Shown one piece after another: positions 16,405 through 25,523 of a stretch of DNA of 64,000 nucleotides. The translations under genes and the position numbers were made by a program. The stretch comes from Falsibacillus albus (GTDB lineage: Bacteria > Bacillota > Bacilli > Bacillales > DSM-25281): the NCBI RefSeq assembly GCF_003668575.1, contig NZ_RCVZ01000001.1, positions 124,001-188,000 on the forward strand, written 5' to 3'. The notes below the pieces were generated by a model. The model did no database searches. It was given only the letters and a program-made list of their open reading frames with translations, and was not told the origin of the DNA. The stretch's first letter is position 1; each line of letters begins with the position of its first letter.

Positions 16405-16554
16405 ATGAAAAAACGAGAGCAAAAGGAAGAAATGCACTATGATGAAAGCGGGCTTCATGAAGTGAGCAATCAAATCATGAATGTTTATTCAGCGGGAACT
16501 TTCGATAGGGAAACAGAGGCTCCCAATGAGGACATAGAAAACGAGTATAAATAA
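16405..16554 (+). CDS. Small hydrophilic protein, 49 residues
   Basis: A short gene with an ACGGAGGGG ribosome site eight bases before its ATG and a strong terminator right after its stop. The product is acidic and hydrophilic, with HEVSNQIMNVYSAGTFD in the middle. This resembles the HEQVSD..Y..GT pattern I associate with the DUF4025/YozQ group of small Bacillus proteins, but the assignment is tentative. No membrane segment. Function unknown. Confidence 0.65.
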   Translation: MKKREQKEEMHYDESGLHEVSNQIMNVYSAGTFDRETEAPNEDIENEYK

Positions 16555-16560
16555 TGGAAC

Positions 16561-16596
16561 AAGAGCTGAACCGTAATTGCTCGGTTCAGCTCTTAT
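16561..16596. terminator. Terminator shared by the small gene and the permease
   Basis: AAGAGCTGAACCG (16561-16573) pairs perfectly with CGGTTCAGCTCTT (16582-16594). The stop codon of the convergent permease gene (16586-16588) is inside the right arm. Confidence 0.8.
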
Positions 16597-17920
16597 TTAT
16601 ACTGGCCCGCACTACTGATTTCTTTGTAACGGCACTTGCAAAAAGATACATCATGAATGCAGCTGCAAAGACAATGAACCCCGGGGAGAGTGAACCAGGG
16701 ATTAAAAAGTAGAGGATTGAATTCACAATTATGATCAATAATGCAGTCGAATTATATGAAAAGGAGTGATCTGCAATTCGCTCAAGGTCCTGTACGGAAA
16801 GCTTTAATCGTTTTAAAAACATAAATTCTGCAACGATAATAGCTGAAATGGGAATGATGAAAGCCCCTAACAGGCTGATGTAATCTTTCGCATTTTCAAT
16901 AATCGCTGGAAAGCAGCTTAATAATATGGCTGCAGCCCCAAAAAGAAGTGAACTATTGATCCTACCAACCCTGGGAATGGCATTAAGTAAGCTGAATCCA
17001 CCTGTATAAGCATTGCTTAAATTGATGGAAACCATTGAAATCATCGCGCACAAGGTCAGAATGAATGTCATCCACGCAGAATTCGCCAGATGACTTGAAG
17101 ATACGAAAGGGTTCAGGTTATTCGTCAGATGTGCAGAAAGAGACCCAAAGAGTGCAGTAATGAAAAAACCGACCACATTGCCTGAAAACAATCCCCAGAA
17201 TCCTTGCCGCACATTTTCGGCATAGCGAGTGATGTCTGAAGAAGCACTTACACCTGATACATATTGAACAAATGCCAGACTTGCAAACAAGAAAAACGAA
17301 CCAAAAGTAAAGTTTCCATTTGATGCGTTTGTGATAAAGTGAGAATTCAATTCGTGAATAAAAAGATAGCCCATGACGATCTGGCCTAAAATAAGCAGTG
17401 GCATACACCATTTCGTGAACTTTTTGACAGCATCAAAACCAACGAGTGCAAGAATGGTCATCAATATTGCGAGTATGATTGATATAGGCAAAGACAGAAG
17501 GTGTATATGGAAGAATTCTTCAGATAAGTCAACGATGACCATTGTGCCTCCGATGGTTTGTACGCTGAACCAATATAAGGAAGTAATGGACCTGACAGGA
17601 GAAGCGAAATATCTCGCCAGTTTAGTACCAAGCAGGGATCGGATGGCATATTGGGCGGGCAGTCCATACCTTGAGCCTGGAATGGATAGGATGGAAACAA
17701 AAAGAAAAGCTGCTGCTGCCCCAAGTAGTGTGGATACGATTGCCCATTCCCATGGCAGATTTCCATCAAGAACTGCAAGAGCCGGTACGATAAAGTTCCC
17801 CGCATTCACGGAGAAGGAAAGCTGGATGATGAAGTATTCAAACCAGCGGGTGTTCTTTAATTCAGTCGGTACAGGCTGAAGCCCGAGTCGTTCAATCCTG
17901 TTCATTTTGGCAGTGGTCAT
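16586..17920 (-). CDS. NCS1 family cytosine/purine permease
   Basis: Integral membrane transporter of the nucleobase:cation symporter 1 family, CodB-like; about 12 hydrophobic helices in 444 residues. The N-terminus (RLGLQPVPTELKNTRWFEYFI) and the NAGNFIVPAL helix are typical. Substrate is likely a nucleobase or related heterocycle, but sequence alone does not fix it. GAGGGAAG precedes the ATG at 17920. No partner enzyme such as cytosine deaminase is adjacent. The gene ends inside a terminator stem shared with the convergent small gene and is divergent from ald. Confidence 0.85.
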   Translation of the reverse strand: MTTAKMNRIERLGLQPVPTELKNTRWFEYFIIQLSFSVNAGNFIVPALAVLDGNLPWEWAIVSTLLGAAAAFLFVSILSIPGSRYGLPAQYAIRSLLGTKLARYFASPVRSITSLYWFSVQTIGGTMVIVDLSEEFFHIHLLSLPISIILAILMTILALVGFDAVKKFTKWCMPLLILGQIVMGYLFIHELNSHFITNASNGNFTFGSFFLFASLAFVQYVSGVSASSDITRYAENVRQGFWGLFSGNVVGFFITALFGSLSAHLTNNLNPFVSSSHLANSAWMTFILTLCAMISMVSINLSNAYTGGFSLLNAIPRVGRINSSLLFGAAAILLSCFPAIIENAKDYISLLGAFIIPISAIIVAEFMFLKRLKLSVQDLERIADHSFSYNSTALLIIIVNSILYFLIPGSLSPGFIVFAAAFMMYLFASAVTKKSVVRASINKS

Positions 17921-18104
17921 TTTCGGTTCTTCCCTCGTCCCTGAAGTAAAATAATATCCATTCCCATTTTAACGGACTTATCCCTTTTTTTGCACATAAA
18001 ATTTCAATATATGCAAAGACTACACATAATAGGCAAGTCTCCTTTTTTTTGATAAAATGTAAGTGTTTTCATTGGCGTGAAATCTATAAAAAATTGTTTA
18101 GCAT

Positions 18105-18118
18105 TTTAACATGTTAAA
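18105..18118. promoter_or_regulatory. 14-bp perfect palindrome upstream of ald
   Basis: TTTAACATGTTAAA, extended outward to CATT and AATG with one unpaired base. It lies 65-80 bp before the ald start in the stretch where the promoter (possible -10 TTATAT near 18121) must be. It may be an operator; which regulator binds is unknown (in B. subtilis ald is controlled by AdeR). Confidence 0.5.
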
Positions 18119-18183
18119 TGTTATATTAATTAAGTGTTTTGTCCCGTAAGATTTATTGAAATATGATTTGGGAGGTATGTAAT

Positions 18184-19305
18184 ATGCGTATCGGGGTACC
18201 TAAAGAAATAAAAAATAATGAAAATCGTGTAGCTATGACCCCAGCTGGTGTTTTCCATTTAGTCAACCATGGCCATGAAGTTTTTATTGAAACCGGAGCT
18301 GGCCTCGGTTCGGGATTCAGTGATGAAGATTATCTTCAAACTGGAGCAAAAATAGTTGGTACAGCATCTGAAGCGTGGAGTATGGAAATGGTCATGAAGG
18401 TTAAGGAACCGCTTCCTTCAGAATATGAATACTTCCGTGAAGGGCTTATTCTTTTTACATATCTTCATTTAGCTCCGGAACCAGAGCTCACGAAGGCATT
18501 AATAGATAATAAAGTTGTCGGCATTGCATACGAGACGGTTCAGCTTCCAAATGGATCTCTTCCATTGTTGACGCCAATGAGTGAAGTAGCAGGACGAATG
18601 GCAACGCAAATCGGTGCACAGTTCCTTGAGAAGATCCATGGTGGAAAAGGAATCCTTCTATCTGGAGTCCCTGGTGTCCATCGTGGCCGTGTCACAATCA
18701 TCGGCGGAGGGGTTGCTGGAACGAACGCTGCCAAAATGGCCATTGGCCTTGGAGCGCAGGTTACAATCCTTGATTTGAATCCTGAACGACTTCGTCAGCT
18801 TGACGATATATTTGGCAGTGATGTTACAACATTGATGTCAAACCCGCTTAATATCGCAGAGTCTGTGAGAGAAGCCGATCTTGTCATCGGGGCCGTCCTC
18901 ATTCCTGGTGCTAAAGCTCCTAAGTTAGTAACGGATGAGATGATCCAAACGATGATGGATGGTTCTGTTGTGGTGGATATTGCCATCGACCAAGGCGGAA
19001 TCTTCGAAACGACCGACCGCATAACGACACATGATGATCCAATATATACAAAACACGGAGTCGTGCATTATGCCGTAGCCAATATGCCTGGTGCAGTACC
19101 GCGTACATCTACGTTCGCATTGACAAACGTTACGGTCCCATATGCCGTACAAATTGCAAACAAAGGATACCGTCAAGCATGCATGGACAATGAGGCCTTG
19201 CTAAAAGGAATCAATACATTGGACGGCTACGTAACTTATAAAGCAGTAGCAGAGGCGCATGCCCTGGACTACTCAGATGCAAAATCCTTATTGGAAAAAG
19301 CATAA
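18184..19305 (+). CDS. ald: Alanine dehydrogenase
   Basis: NAD-dependent oxidative deamination of L-alanine to pyruvate and ammonia; needed in Bacillus for alanine use and normal sporulation. N-terminal [20 protein letters not shown], the substrate/catalytic segment [12 protein letters not shown] and the dinucleotide fold [13 protein letters not shown] are clear. The start at 18184 has GGGAGG upstream; the longer frame from 18163 adds seven residues before it with no ribosome site. 373 residues. Monocistronic, with a palindrome upstream and a strong terminator. Confidence 0.96.
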   Translation: MRIGVPKEIKNNENRVAMTPAGVFHLVNHGHEVFIETGAGLGSGFSDEDYLQTGAKIVGTASEAWSMEMVMKVKEPLPSEYEYFREGLILFTYLHLAPEPELTKALIDNKVVGIAYETVQLPNGSLPLLTPMSEVAGRMATQIGAQFLEKIHGGKGILLSGVPGVHRGRVTIIGGGVAGTNAAKMAIGLGAQVTILDLNPERLRQLDDIFGSDVTTLMSNPLNIAESVREADLVIGAVLIPGAKAPKLVTDEMIQTMMDGSVVVDIAIDQGGIFETTDRITTHDDPIYTKHGVVHYAVANMPGAVPRTSTFALTNVTVPYAVQIANKGYRQACMDNEALLKGINTLDGYVTYKAVAEAHALDYSDAKSLLEKA

Positions 19306-19310
19306 AAAAC

Positions 19311-19352
19311 AGCCCCTTTAACTGGACAAGTTTTCAGTTGAAGGGGTTTTTG
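19311..19352 (+). terminator. Terminator after ald
   Basis: CCCCTTTAACTG pairs with CAGTTGAAGGGG (one wobble) and is followed by TTTTTGGTTTTT. Confidence 0.88.
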
Positions 19353-19420
19353 GTTTTTCTTGGACTGTAAACAAATTCAGAGAGATTGCATACCATCCTT
19401 TTTTTATGAAATAAATAGCG

Positions 19421-19545
19421 TGTGTTGATTTCCGCTGCGGGCGGAGCCGAGCCGTTTTTCCCGCAGGAGTAGCCACCCTCCTCTTCAATCATATACTTGC
19501 AATTCTGTTTATCAATGGCAACAATCTTTATGAAAACAGTCTTGT
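19421..19545 (-). repeat. GTTGATTGGAG-family repeat, decayed reverse copy
   Basis: GTGTTGATTTCCGCTGCGGG at the left and CAACAATCTTTATGAAAAC (the reversed left module) at the right. The middle is shortened. It fills most of the 19306-19626 gap between ald and the M24 peptidase; no gene is visible there. Confidence 0.6.
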
Positions 19546-19581
19546 ATAAAAACAACATTCTTTTTAGAATACAGCCCCATA

Positions 19582-19619
19582 CAAAAACGGAGCTCCCCTC
19601 AATGAGGAAGCTCCGTTTT
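19582..19619 (-). terminator. Terminator of the M24 peptidase gene
   Basis: AAAACGGAGCT-CCCTC pairs with GAGG-AGCTCCGTTTT. Read on the minus strand the right side is a T-run. It lies eight bases past the stop codon. Confidence 0.85.
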
Positions 19620-19626
19620 GCAGTCG

Positions 19627-20724
19627 TTATTTAATGATTTGCAGGTCTTTTGGGAACTTTGTGAAGGATTCTACACCGTCAGCAGTAATGAGAAGGTCAT
19701 CCTCAATTCTCACGCCGGCTACATTCGGTACGTAGATGCCAGGTTCAATAGTGAAAACCATGCCTTCTTCCATCGTTAAATCATTTGTTTCTGTCAAAGC
19801 GGGGTATTCGTGGACGCTGACTCCCAATCCATGGCCAAGGCGATGCGGGAAGTAATCTCCGTATCCAGCGTCGGCAATCATCTTTCTGGCGGTTTTATCT
19901 AATTGGCTCGCTTTGACCCCCGGTTTTACCGCTTCAACAGCCGCTAATTGTGCTTTCAGTACTGTTTGATAGATTTCTTCCTGTTTATCATTATAGTGAT
20001 CATAGGCAACCGTTCTAGTTATATCTGAACAGTACCCTTGGTAAACGACTCCCAGGTCGAACAGGACAAGATCACCCTTTTTTATTTTTGTGCTTCCCGG
20101 GTTGCCGTGTGGTGATGCACCGTTCGCCCCGGTCAGTACCATCGTTGAAAAGGACATTTCGGAAATCCCTTTTTTCTTCAATTCATATTCGACTTTGGCG
20201 ATGATTTCAAGCTCGGATTTACCTTCTTTAATCTCCTCGACACCTGTTTGGATGGCAAAGTCGGCAAACTCGGCAGCCTTCCTTAAAATCTCGAGCTCTT
20301 TTTCATCTTTGATCATCCGCAAGACGCGCAGTTTTTCCTCGGCAGATACGAATGCTGCTCCAGTGTACCTTTCTTTCAGTTCTTCATATCTTTCAACATT
20401 TAAATGTTCTTTTTCAATCGCCCATTTATGTACTTTTCTAATGCGGGCATTGACGCTTTTTTCGATCATATCCCATGGCCGGTCAGTATCGGAGTGACCG
20501 ATGATTTCATATTCCCAGCCTGCGTTTCTTGCGTCTTCTTTTTCCATGGCAGGGCAGACTAAAATCGGCTCTTCATCCTGAAAGGCCAATATGCCTAATA
20601 ATCTTTCATGCGGCTCGCTTCGGAAACCGCTTAAATAAAAGACATTTTCTTTGGAAGTAATAAAGGATGCCTGAATATCTGATTGTTTCATCCAATCCAT
20701 GAATGATTGCATTCTCTGTTTCAA
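19627..20724 (-). CDS. M24 family metallopeptidase (Xaa-Pro dipeptidase-like)
   Basis: Pita-bread-fold aminopeptidase/prolidase that cleaves at Xaa-Pro bonds, with two divalent metals. An N-terminal creatinase-like domain (to about residue 130) is followed by the M24 domain with metal ligands in FDLGVVYQGYCSDITRT, GHGLGVSVHE, EPGIYVP and GVRIEDD. 365 residues. The start is a TTG at 20724 with GAGGAGG seven bases upstream; the first in-frame ATG is four codons later with poor spacing. Divergent from ytkL, ends at its own terminator. Confidence 0.9.
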   Translation of the reverse strand: MKQRMQSFMDWMKQSDIQASFITSKENVFYLSGFRSEPHERLLGILAFQDEEPILVCPAMEKEDARNAGWEYEIIGHSDTDRPWDMIEKSVNARIRKVHKWAIEKEHLNVERYEELKERYTGAAFVSAEEKLRVLRMIKDEKELEILRKAAEFADFAIQTGVEEIKEGKSELEIIAKVEYELKKKGISEMSFSTMVLTGANGASPHGNPGSTKIKKGDLVLFDLGVVYQGYCSDITRTVAYDHYNDKQEEIYQTVLKAQLAAVEAVKPGVKASQLDKTARKMIADAGYGDYFPHRLGHGLGVSVHEYPALTETNDLTMEEGMVFTIEPGIYVPNVAGVRIEDDLLITADGVESFTKFPKDLQIIK

Positions 20725-20905
20725 ACTAATTCCTCCTCGCGGCTAGTAGGTTCTTTCTACTAATGAGAGTACCAACAATTTTTTTGAAAGTAAACTTTTA
20801 AACTAGTCAGAAAAAGGGTATCGTATCTGTGAGTTTCTTTGGGAGGACATCAAGCAGCTCGTGAAGAATATTTTATGTGGATGAAATGTAAAGGAGTGGA
20901 GCTAA

Positions 20906-21586
20906 GTGAAAGTATCTTATCATGGACATTCAGTCATCAAGATTCAAACAAACGGGAAAACGATTTTATTCGATCCATTCATCAATGGCAACGAATTGAC
21001 AGATTTAAAAGCAGAAAATGAAAATCCCGATGTCATCATTTTAACCCACGGCCATGGGGACCATGTCGGCGATACGATGGAAATCGCGAAACGAAGCAAT
21101 GCGCTTGTCATCGCCCCGAACGAACTTGCCGTCTACCTTGGCTTCCAAGGCTTGAATACACATCCGATGCATATCGGAGGAGCTTATGAATTCGATTTCG
21201 GAAAAGTCAAATTGACGCCTGCTTTCCATGGTTCGGGTCTTGTGACAGAAAATAAAGAAATCATTTATATGGGTATGCCTGCAGGAGTGCTATTTATGGC
21301 TGAAGGAAAGACGATCTACCATGCTGGTGATACAGCGCTCTTTTCAGATATGAAACTCATTGGGGAGAGACACCCGATTGATGTTGCGTTCCTTCCGATC
21401 GGGGATAATTTCACGATGGGTCCGGAAGATGCCGCCTATGCAGCAGAGCTCTTAATGGCTAAGAAGACAGTGCCGATCCACTACGATACATTCCCGCCGA
21501 TCAAACAGGATCCTCATAAATTCGTTGAATCTTTGAAGGATAAAAATGGTCTAGTGATGACCCCTGGAGAATCGTTGGAGCTTTAA
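20906..21586 (+). CDS. ytkL: Metal-dependent hydrolase, UPF0173 (YtkL)
   Basis: Metallo-beta-lactamase-fold hydrolase of unknown substrate. The [10 protein letters not shown] motif near residues 49-58 and later His/Asp ligands ([20 protein letters not shown]) would bind two metals. 226 residues, the usual length. GTG start with AAGGAGTGGAG upstream. Cytoplasmic. Followed by a terminator with a 12-bp stem. Confidence 0.88.
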   Translation: MKVSYHGHSVIKIQTNGKTILFDPFINGNELTDLKAENENPDVIILTHGHGDHVGDTMEIAKRSNALVIAPNELAVYLGFQGLNTHPMHIGGAYEFDFGKVKLTPAFHGSGLVTENKEIIYMGMPAGVLFMAEGKTIYHAGDTALFSDMKLIGERHPIDVAFLPIGDNFTMGPEDAAYAAELLMAKKTVPIHYDTFPPIKQDPHKFVESLKDKNGLVMTPGESLEL

Positions 21587-21640
21587 CAGGTCCTTTTATA
21601 ACTACAAACCGAAACAGGTCTGAAAAGGACCTGTCTTTTT
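21586..21640 (+). terminator. Terminator after ytkL
   Basis: ACAGGTCCTTTT pairs with AAAAGGACCTGT over a 31-base loop region, followed by CTTTTTATTT. The left arm starts immediately after the stop codon. Confidence 0.8.
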
Positions 21641-21692
21641 ATTTGGGTACAAGCATAGAATATAACAAGCTGTGCATAAAGGGGGGAAAACA

Positions 21693-21929
21693 ATGAAGCA
21701 AAGGTTTTTATTGTGCTTGCTGTTAAGCGGGCTGCTGGTTTATTACGCTGTGCCTAATTTGAATTTTCATGCGGAAGGGGCAGAAGAGATTTTCACGCGA
21801 TCCTGGCTCTTATTTGCCTGCTTTGTGATTGCAGGCAATCTTTCTGCACTCCTATATACCCCAAAACGGGAAAAGCCGCAGAAACAAGGAAAACCTCAGA
21901 TGCCAAAGAAAAAAGCAAGATCATATTAG
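21693..21929 (+). CDS. Small two-helix membrane protein
   Basis: Unrecognised 78-residue protein with hydrophobic segments at about residues 4-20 and 38-56 and a very basic C-terminal tail (KREKPQKQGKPQMPKKKARSY), which by the positive-inside rule should face the cytoplasm, as should the N-terminus. GGGGGG lies seven bases before the ATG. It sits alone between the ytkL terminator and ytoI. Confidence 0.6.
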   Translation: MKQRFLLCLLLSGLLVYYAVPNLNFHAEGAEEIFTRSWLLFACFVIAGNLSALLYTPKREKPQKQGKPQMPKKKARSY

Positions 21930-22022
21930 AACCCGCTATATGCCCAATAAAATTGAATCAGCAAGCTTTTCACCTTATAATAGTGATTATATAAAGGGAC
22001 CGATTAGAAAAGGGTGAAGAGC

Positions 22023-23336
22023 TTGGCTACTAAACATGAACAAATTTTGCAATACATAGATGGGCTTCCTGTCGGGGAGAAGATTTCTGTCCGGCAAATC
22101 GCCAGAGCCATGAGCGTGAGTGAAGGTACTGCCTACCGCGCGATCAAAGATGCCGAAAATAAAGGCTACGTCAGTACGATTGAGCGAGTCGGGACGATAC
22201 GGATCGAAAGAAAAAAGAAAGAAAATATCGAAAAGCTCACATTTGCTGAAGTGGTCAATATCATTGATGGACAAGTTCTGGGCGGTAGAGACGGATTACA
22301 TAAAACACTGACCAAGTTTGTTATAGGCGCCATGAAACTTGAAGCGATGATGAGATACACCGGCGCCGGCAACCTGCTTATCGTGGGGAATCGTACAAAA
22401 GCCCACGAGTTGGCACTCAGGGCAGGGGCTGCAGTCCTCATCACAGGTGGATTTGATACAGATGATGAAGTAAAGAAACTGGCAGATGAACTCGAGCTGC
22501 CGATCATCTCAACTAGCTATGATACATTTACGGTGGCAACCATGATCAATCGCGCCATCTACGACCAATTGATCAAAAAGGATATTGTGTTTGTCGAAGA
22601 TATATTGACACCGTTGGAAGAGACCGTGTTCCTCAAGACGGATGAGACGGTCAAGTTGTGGCATGAAAAAAATAAAGGAACGGGCCACAGTCGATTCCCT
22701 GTCGTTGACCAAAGCATGAAAATTCAAGGGATGATCACCTCCAAGGATATCATCGGCGTCGATTCCCATATTACAGTGGATAAGATTATGACGAAAAACC
22801 CGATAACGGTCGGCGTAAAGACAAGTGTAGCATCTGCAGCGCACATGATGATCTGGGAAGGCATCGAAGTCCTCCCGGTCGTCAATGAACAAAATCGGCT
22901 TCAAGGGATCATCAGCAGGCAGGATGTATTAAAAGCGCTTCAAATGATTCAAAGGCAGCCGCAGGTAGGTGAAACGATTGATGACATCATGACAGACCAG
23001 CTATCAGTATCCCATGCCGATGATTCGGAAAACAGCTACCGATTTGAAGTCACACCGCAAATGACCAATCAACTCGGAACCATTTCTTACGGCGTATTCA
23101 CCACCATCGTCACCGAAGCTGCCAATCGTGCATTGAGGAGCTTCAAAAAGGGCGACTTGGTCGTTGAAAATATGACCATTTATTTTATCAAACCGGTCCA
23201 AATGGAAAGCATGATTGAAATCGTCCCAAGAGTCTTGGAGGTAGGGCGCAAATTTGGAAAAGTAGATGTAGAAGTCTTTAACGATGGCGTACTCGTTGGA
23301 AAAGCCCTAATGATGTGCCAACTTATTGATAGATAG
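22023..23336 (+). CDS. ytoI: YtoI: HTH, DRTGG, CBS pair and hotdog domains
   Basis: A four-part protein, 437 residues: N-terminal winged-helix-like segment (KISVRQIARAMSVSEGTAYRAI) at about 15-60, a DRTGG domain to about 185, two CBS domains (about 195-310) that in other proteins sense adenine nucleotides, and a C-terminal hotdog thioesterase-like domain. It resembles B. subtilis YtoI along its length, whose exact role is not known; a ligand-controlled transcription factor or enzyme is plausible. Start: TTG at 22023 (giving MATKHEQ) preferred over GTG at 22014, as AAGGGTG then has proper spacing. Confidence 0.85.
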   Translation: MATKHEQILQYIDGLPVGEKISVRQIARAMSVSEGTAYRAIKDAENKGYVSTIERVGTIRIERKKKENIEKLTFAEVVNIIDGQVLGGRDGLHKTLTKFVIGAMKLEAMMRYTGAGNLLIVGNRTKAHELALRAGAAVLITGGFDTDDEVKKLADELELPIISTSYDTFTVATMINRAIYDQLIKKDIVFVEDILTPLEETVFLKTDETVKLWHEKNKGTGHSRFPVVDQSMKIQGMITSKDIIGVDSHITVDKIMTKNPITVGVKTSVASAAHMMIWEGIEVLPVVNEQNRLQGIISRQDVLKALQMIQRQPQVGETIDDIMTDQLSVSHADDSENSYRFEVTPQMTNQLGTISYGVFTTIVTEAANRALRSFKKGDLVVENMTIYFIKPVQMESMIEIVPRVLEVGRKFGKVDVEVFNDGVLVGKALMMCQLIDR

Positions 23337-23572
23337 AAAAGCGGAAGCGCCTTGATTAGAGGCGCTAAGGACTGGGAAAATTAGAGTTCGAATTTTCCTT
23401 AGACTGATTAAAGGAACAAAGGCTAAGATCGCCACGTCGTGTGGCAACGCCTTTGCTTGTACATCCTGTACATCGGAGATAAAGGAAACACGAAGAGCAT
23501 CAGCGATTCGATGTTGACTTATCGTAGGCGAGCCGAGGGAAGTCCTCGAGCCTCTAGGCGCTGGGGGCATAA
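23337..23572. repeat. AGCGGAAGCGCC-type intergenic repeat, long copy
   Basis: Starts AAAAGCGGAAGCGCCTTGAT, contains GACTGGGAAAATTAG, AATTTTCCTTAGACTGA and TGTTGACTTATCGTAGG, and ends GCCTCTAGGCGCTGG. The same blocks in the same order occur at 41856-41994. This type is common between genes in Bacillaceae. The copy here has an extra stretch of about 100 bp (23413-23505). Confidence 0.75.
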
Positions 23573-23591
23573 AAAAAAAAGCTGACCATCG

Positions 23592-23900
23592 TCAGCTTTG
23601 CTCATCAACATATTCAGCCTCTTTGATCGCGTGCGGCAGGTAAAATCGATAAGCTTTGTAGCCTGCCCAAATGCTAAGCGTACCCATAATGATAAAGAGA
23701 GCGGCAACGATATAAGTAGTAGTGGTAGGGTAAAGATATAATTGATTGATGCCGAATAGTCCGATAAACAATCCTAAAGCCATACTGGATTTTCCGGATA
23801 TGTATTTCTTTTCCATAGGAAGATTGCTTCGGACATATTTGACTTTGTAGTATATATAAAATGATAGCGATAGTACAATAAATACAACAAGAAATGGCAT
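23592..23900 (-). CDS. ytpI: YtpI family membrane protein
   Basis: A 102-residue integral membrane protein of unknown function with about three hydrophobic segments (residues 2-17, 42-58 and 60-80) and a polar linker containing VKYVRSNLPMEKKY. It corresponds to B. subtilis YtpI, also next to ytoI and nrnA. The start at 23900 has TTTGGAGGAAC upstream; the frame continues to 23924 but without a ribosome site. Divergent from nrnA. Confidence 0.82.
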   Translation of the reverse strand: MPFLVVFIVLSLSFYIYYKVKYVRSNLPMEKKYISGKSSMALGLFIGLFGINQLYLYPTTTTYIVAALFIIMGTLSIWAGYKAYRFYLPHAIKEAEYVDEQS

Positions 23901-24016
23901 GAAAGTTCCTCCAAATATCGACAATTTTCAATTTATATTGTAACGATATTCCTGGAAAAAAGCCACTTTTATTCGAAATTTGCAGGAAAGTTGAACAAAA
24001 GGAGACTATTAAAATC

Positions 24017-24955
24017 ATGAAGGAAAAAATCTTAGAAACGATAAAAGCATACGAAACCATCATTGTTCATCGCCACGTCAGGCCAGATCCAGATGCGTAC
24101 GGATCGCAAGGAGGTCTGGTGGAAATGTTGAGAGCTTCTTTTCCCGGCAAAAAGATCTTTGCAGTTGGCACGGAAGAGCCTTCTCTGAACTTTTTGAATC
24201 GCCTGGATGTCATTGAGGATGATATGTATCAACAAGCTCTTGTCATCGTCTGCGATACTGCAAACCAAGAGCGAATCTGCGATGAGCGCTATCGGCTGGG
24301 TGAGAAACTCGTGAAAATAGACCACCATCCCAATGAAGATCCATACGGAGATCTATTATGGGTCGATACATCTGCAAGTTCTGTGAGTGAAATGATCTAC
24401 GATTTTTATTTGTCACAAAAAGACTATGGCCTGGTCATGACAGATGCAGCAGCCCGTCTTCTATTCGCAGGCATCGTCGGAGACACAGGCAGATTCCTGT
24501 ACCCGAGTACAACTCAGAGGACATTTGACTATGCAGGTGAATTGATCCGCTATGATTTTGACAGAACGGAATTATTCAATCAAATGTATGAGACTGACTC
24601 TAAGGTAATGAAGCTTCAGGGTTTTATCATGCAAAATTTTGAACTGATGCCTAGTGGAGCTGGTGTCCTCATATTAAAAAAGGACCTGCTGCAACGATTC
24701 AATGTTACTCCATCAGCTGCTTCCCAGCTTGTCAGCAGTCTCGGGAATGTAAAAGGTATCAAGGCGTGGTGCTTTTTTATTGAAGAAGAGGACCAAATCC
24801 GTGTCCGCCTTCGTTCCAAAGGACCTGTAATCAACGAAATTGCCAAAAAATATAATGGCGGCGGTCATCCTCTGGCTGCAGGTGCATCCGTACATTCTTG
24901 GGAAGAAGTCGAAGATGTAACGAAAGATCTGGAAGCTGTCTGTATGGAAGCATAA
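24017..24955 (+). CDS. nrnA: Oligoribonuclease NrnA (nanoRNase, pAp phosphatase)
   Basis: DHH-family phosphoesterase that removes the last short RNA fragments and also dephosphorylates pAp. Motifs: HRHVRPDPDAYGSQ (residues 16-29), VCDTANQERI, IDHHPNEDPYGD (DHH) and the C-terminal DHHA1 glycine motif NGGGHPLAAGAS. 312 residues, full length. An AAAGGAG lies a little far upstream (about 13 bases). Convergent with ytrHI; a shared hairpin follows. Confidence 0.94.
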   Translation: MKEKILETIKAYETIIVHRHVRPDPDAYGSQGGLVEMLRASFPGKKIFAVGTEEPSLNFLNRLDVIEDDMYQQALVIVCDTANQERICDERYRLGEKLVKIDHHPNEDPYGDLLWVDTSASSVSEMIYDFYLSQKDYGLVMTDAAARLLFAGIVGDTGRFLYPSTTQRTFDYAGELIRYDFDRTELFNQMYETDSKVMKLQGFIMQNFELMPSGAGVLILKKDLLQRFNVTPSAASQLVSSLGNVKGIKAWCFFIEEEDQIRVRLRSKGPVINEIAKKYNGGGHPLAAGASVHSWEEVEDVTKDLEAVCMEA

Positions 24956-25007
24956 ATCAAATCGCCTTCCCACAGAAACAGAGCATTCTGAAGTGTTGAC
25001 GAAAAGA

Positions 25008-25034
25008 GCTGGCCAAGGTTCATTTGGCCAGCTT
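25008..25034. terminator. Hairpin at the nrnA/ytrI convergence
   Basis: AGCTGGCCAA pairs with TTTGGCCAGCT around GGTTCA. It covers the last codons and stop of ytrI. Flanking T-tracts are short on both strands. Confidence 0.6.
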
Positions 25035-25523
25035 CATTTCCAATGTGACTTGGATGGTTGTATAAAAGAAGATTTCTTTTATGACAAATGAATATCTCTT
25101 GTCATTTAGAGTGATGGTTTTATTTTCGATCGTCCTTTTTACTAGTTCTTTATTTTTATAGACTGAGTTCAAGTCTTTTGCCAAAAGCGGCCTTAAATCC
25201 TCTCTTAGTGCATCCTCAGCTTCATCCAAGGATAAATCATCAATATTGTATTTGGAAGCATTGGTGATTTTAATGGAAATATTTTGAATGGTCAGCAGCT
25301 CCTGATTTTTTTTATTCAACTCAGCGAAATCTTCCTGCCATATTGATTTGTCTTTTTCTAATTGAATGATTTTATCGCGCTGATCTTCCAGTATTTTTGC
25401 CTGTTTTTCCTGAAGGGCGCCGAACATAAAGAGAAAGATGACCCAGCTGATACAGCCGCCCACTGCTATTCCAGCCAATAATCGCTGCCATTCCGGTCTT
25501 CGATACAATGGGGGTATCCTCAT
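25020..25523 (-). CDS. ytrI: Sporulation membrane protein YtrI
   Basis: Single-pass membrane protein of 167 residues: a short basic N-terminus (MRIPPLYRRPEWQRLL), one hydrophobic helix (about 18-37), then a coiled-coil stretch rich in Glu/Lys/Gln (about 40-80) and a C-terminal domain. In B. subtilis ytrH and ytrI are SigE-controlled sporulation genes whose loss reduces spore formation. The start at 25523 overlaps the ytrH stop (ATGA); a longer frame to 25568 lies inside ytrH. Its stop is inside a hairpin shared with nrnA. Confidence 0.88.
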   Translation of the reverse strand: MRIPPLYRRPEWQRLLAGIAVGGCISWVIFLFMFGALQEKQAKILEDQRDKIIQLEKDKSIWQEDFAELNKKNQELLTIQNISIKITNASKYNIDDLSLDEAEDALREDLRPLLAKDLNSVYKNKELVKRTIENKTITLNDKRYSFVIKEIFFYTTIQVTLEMKLAK

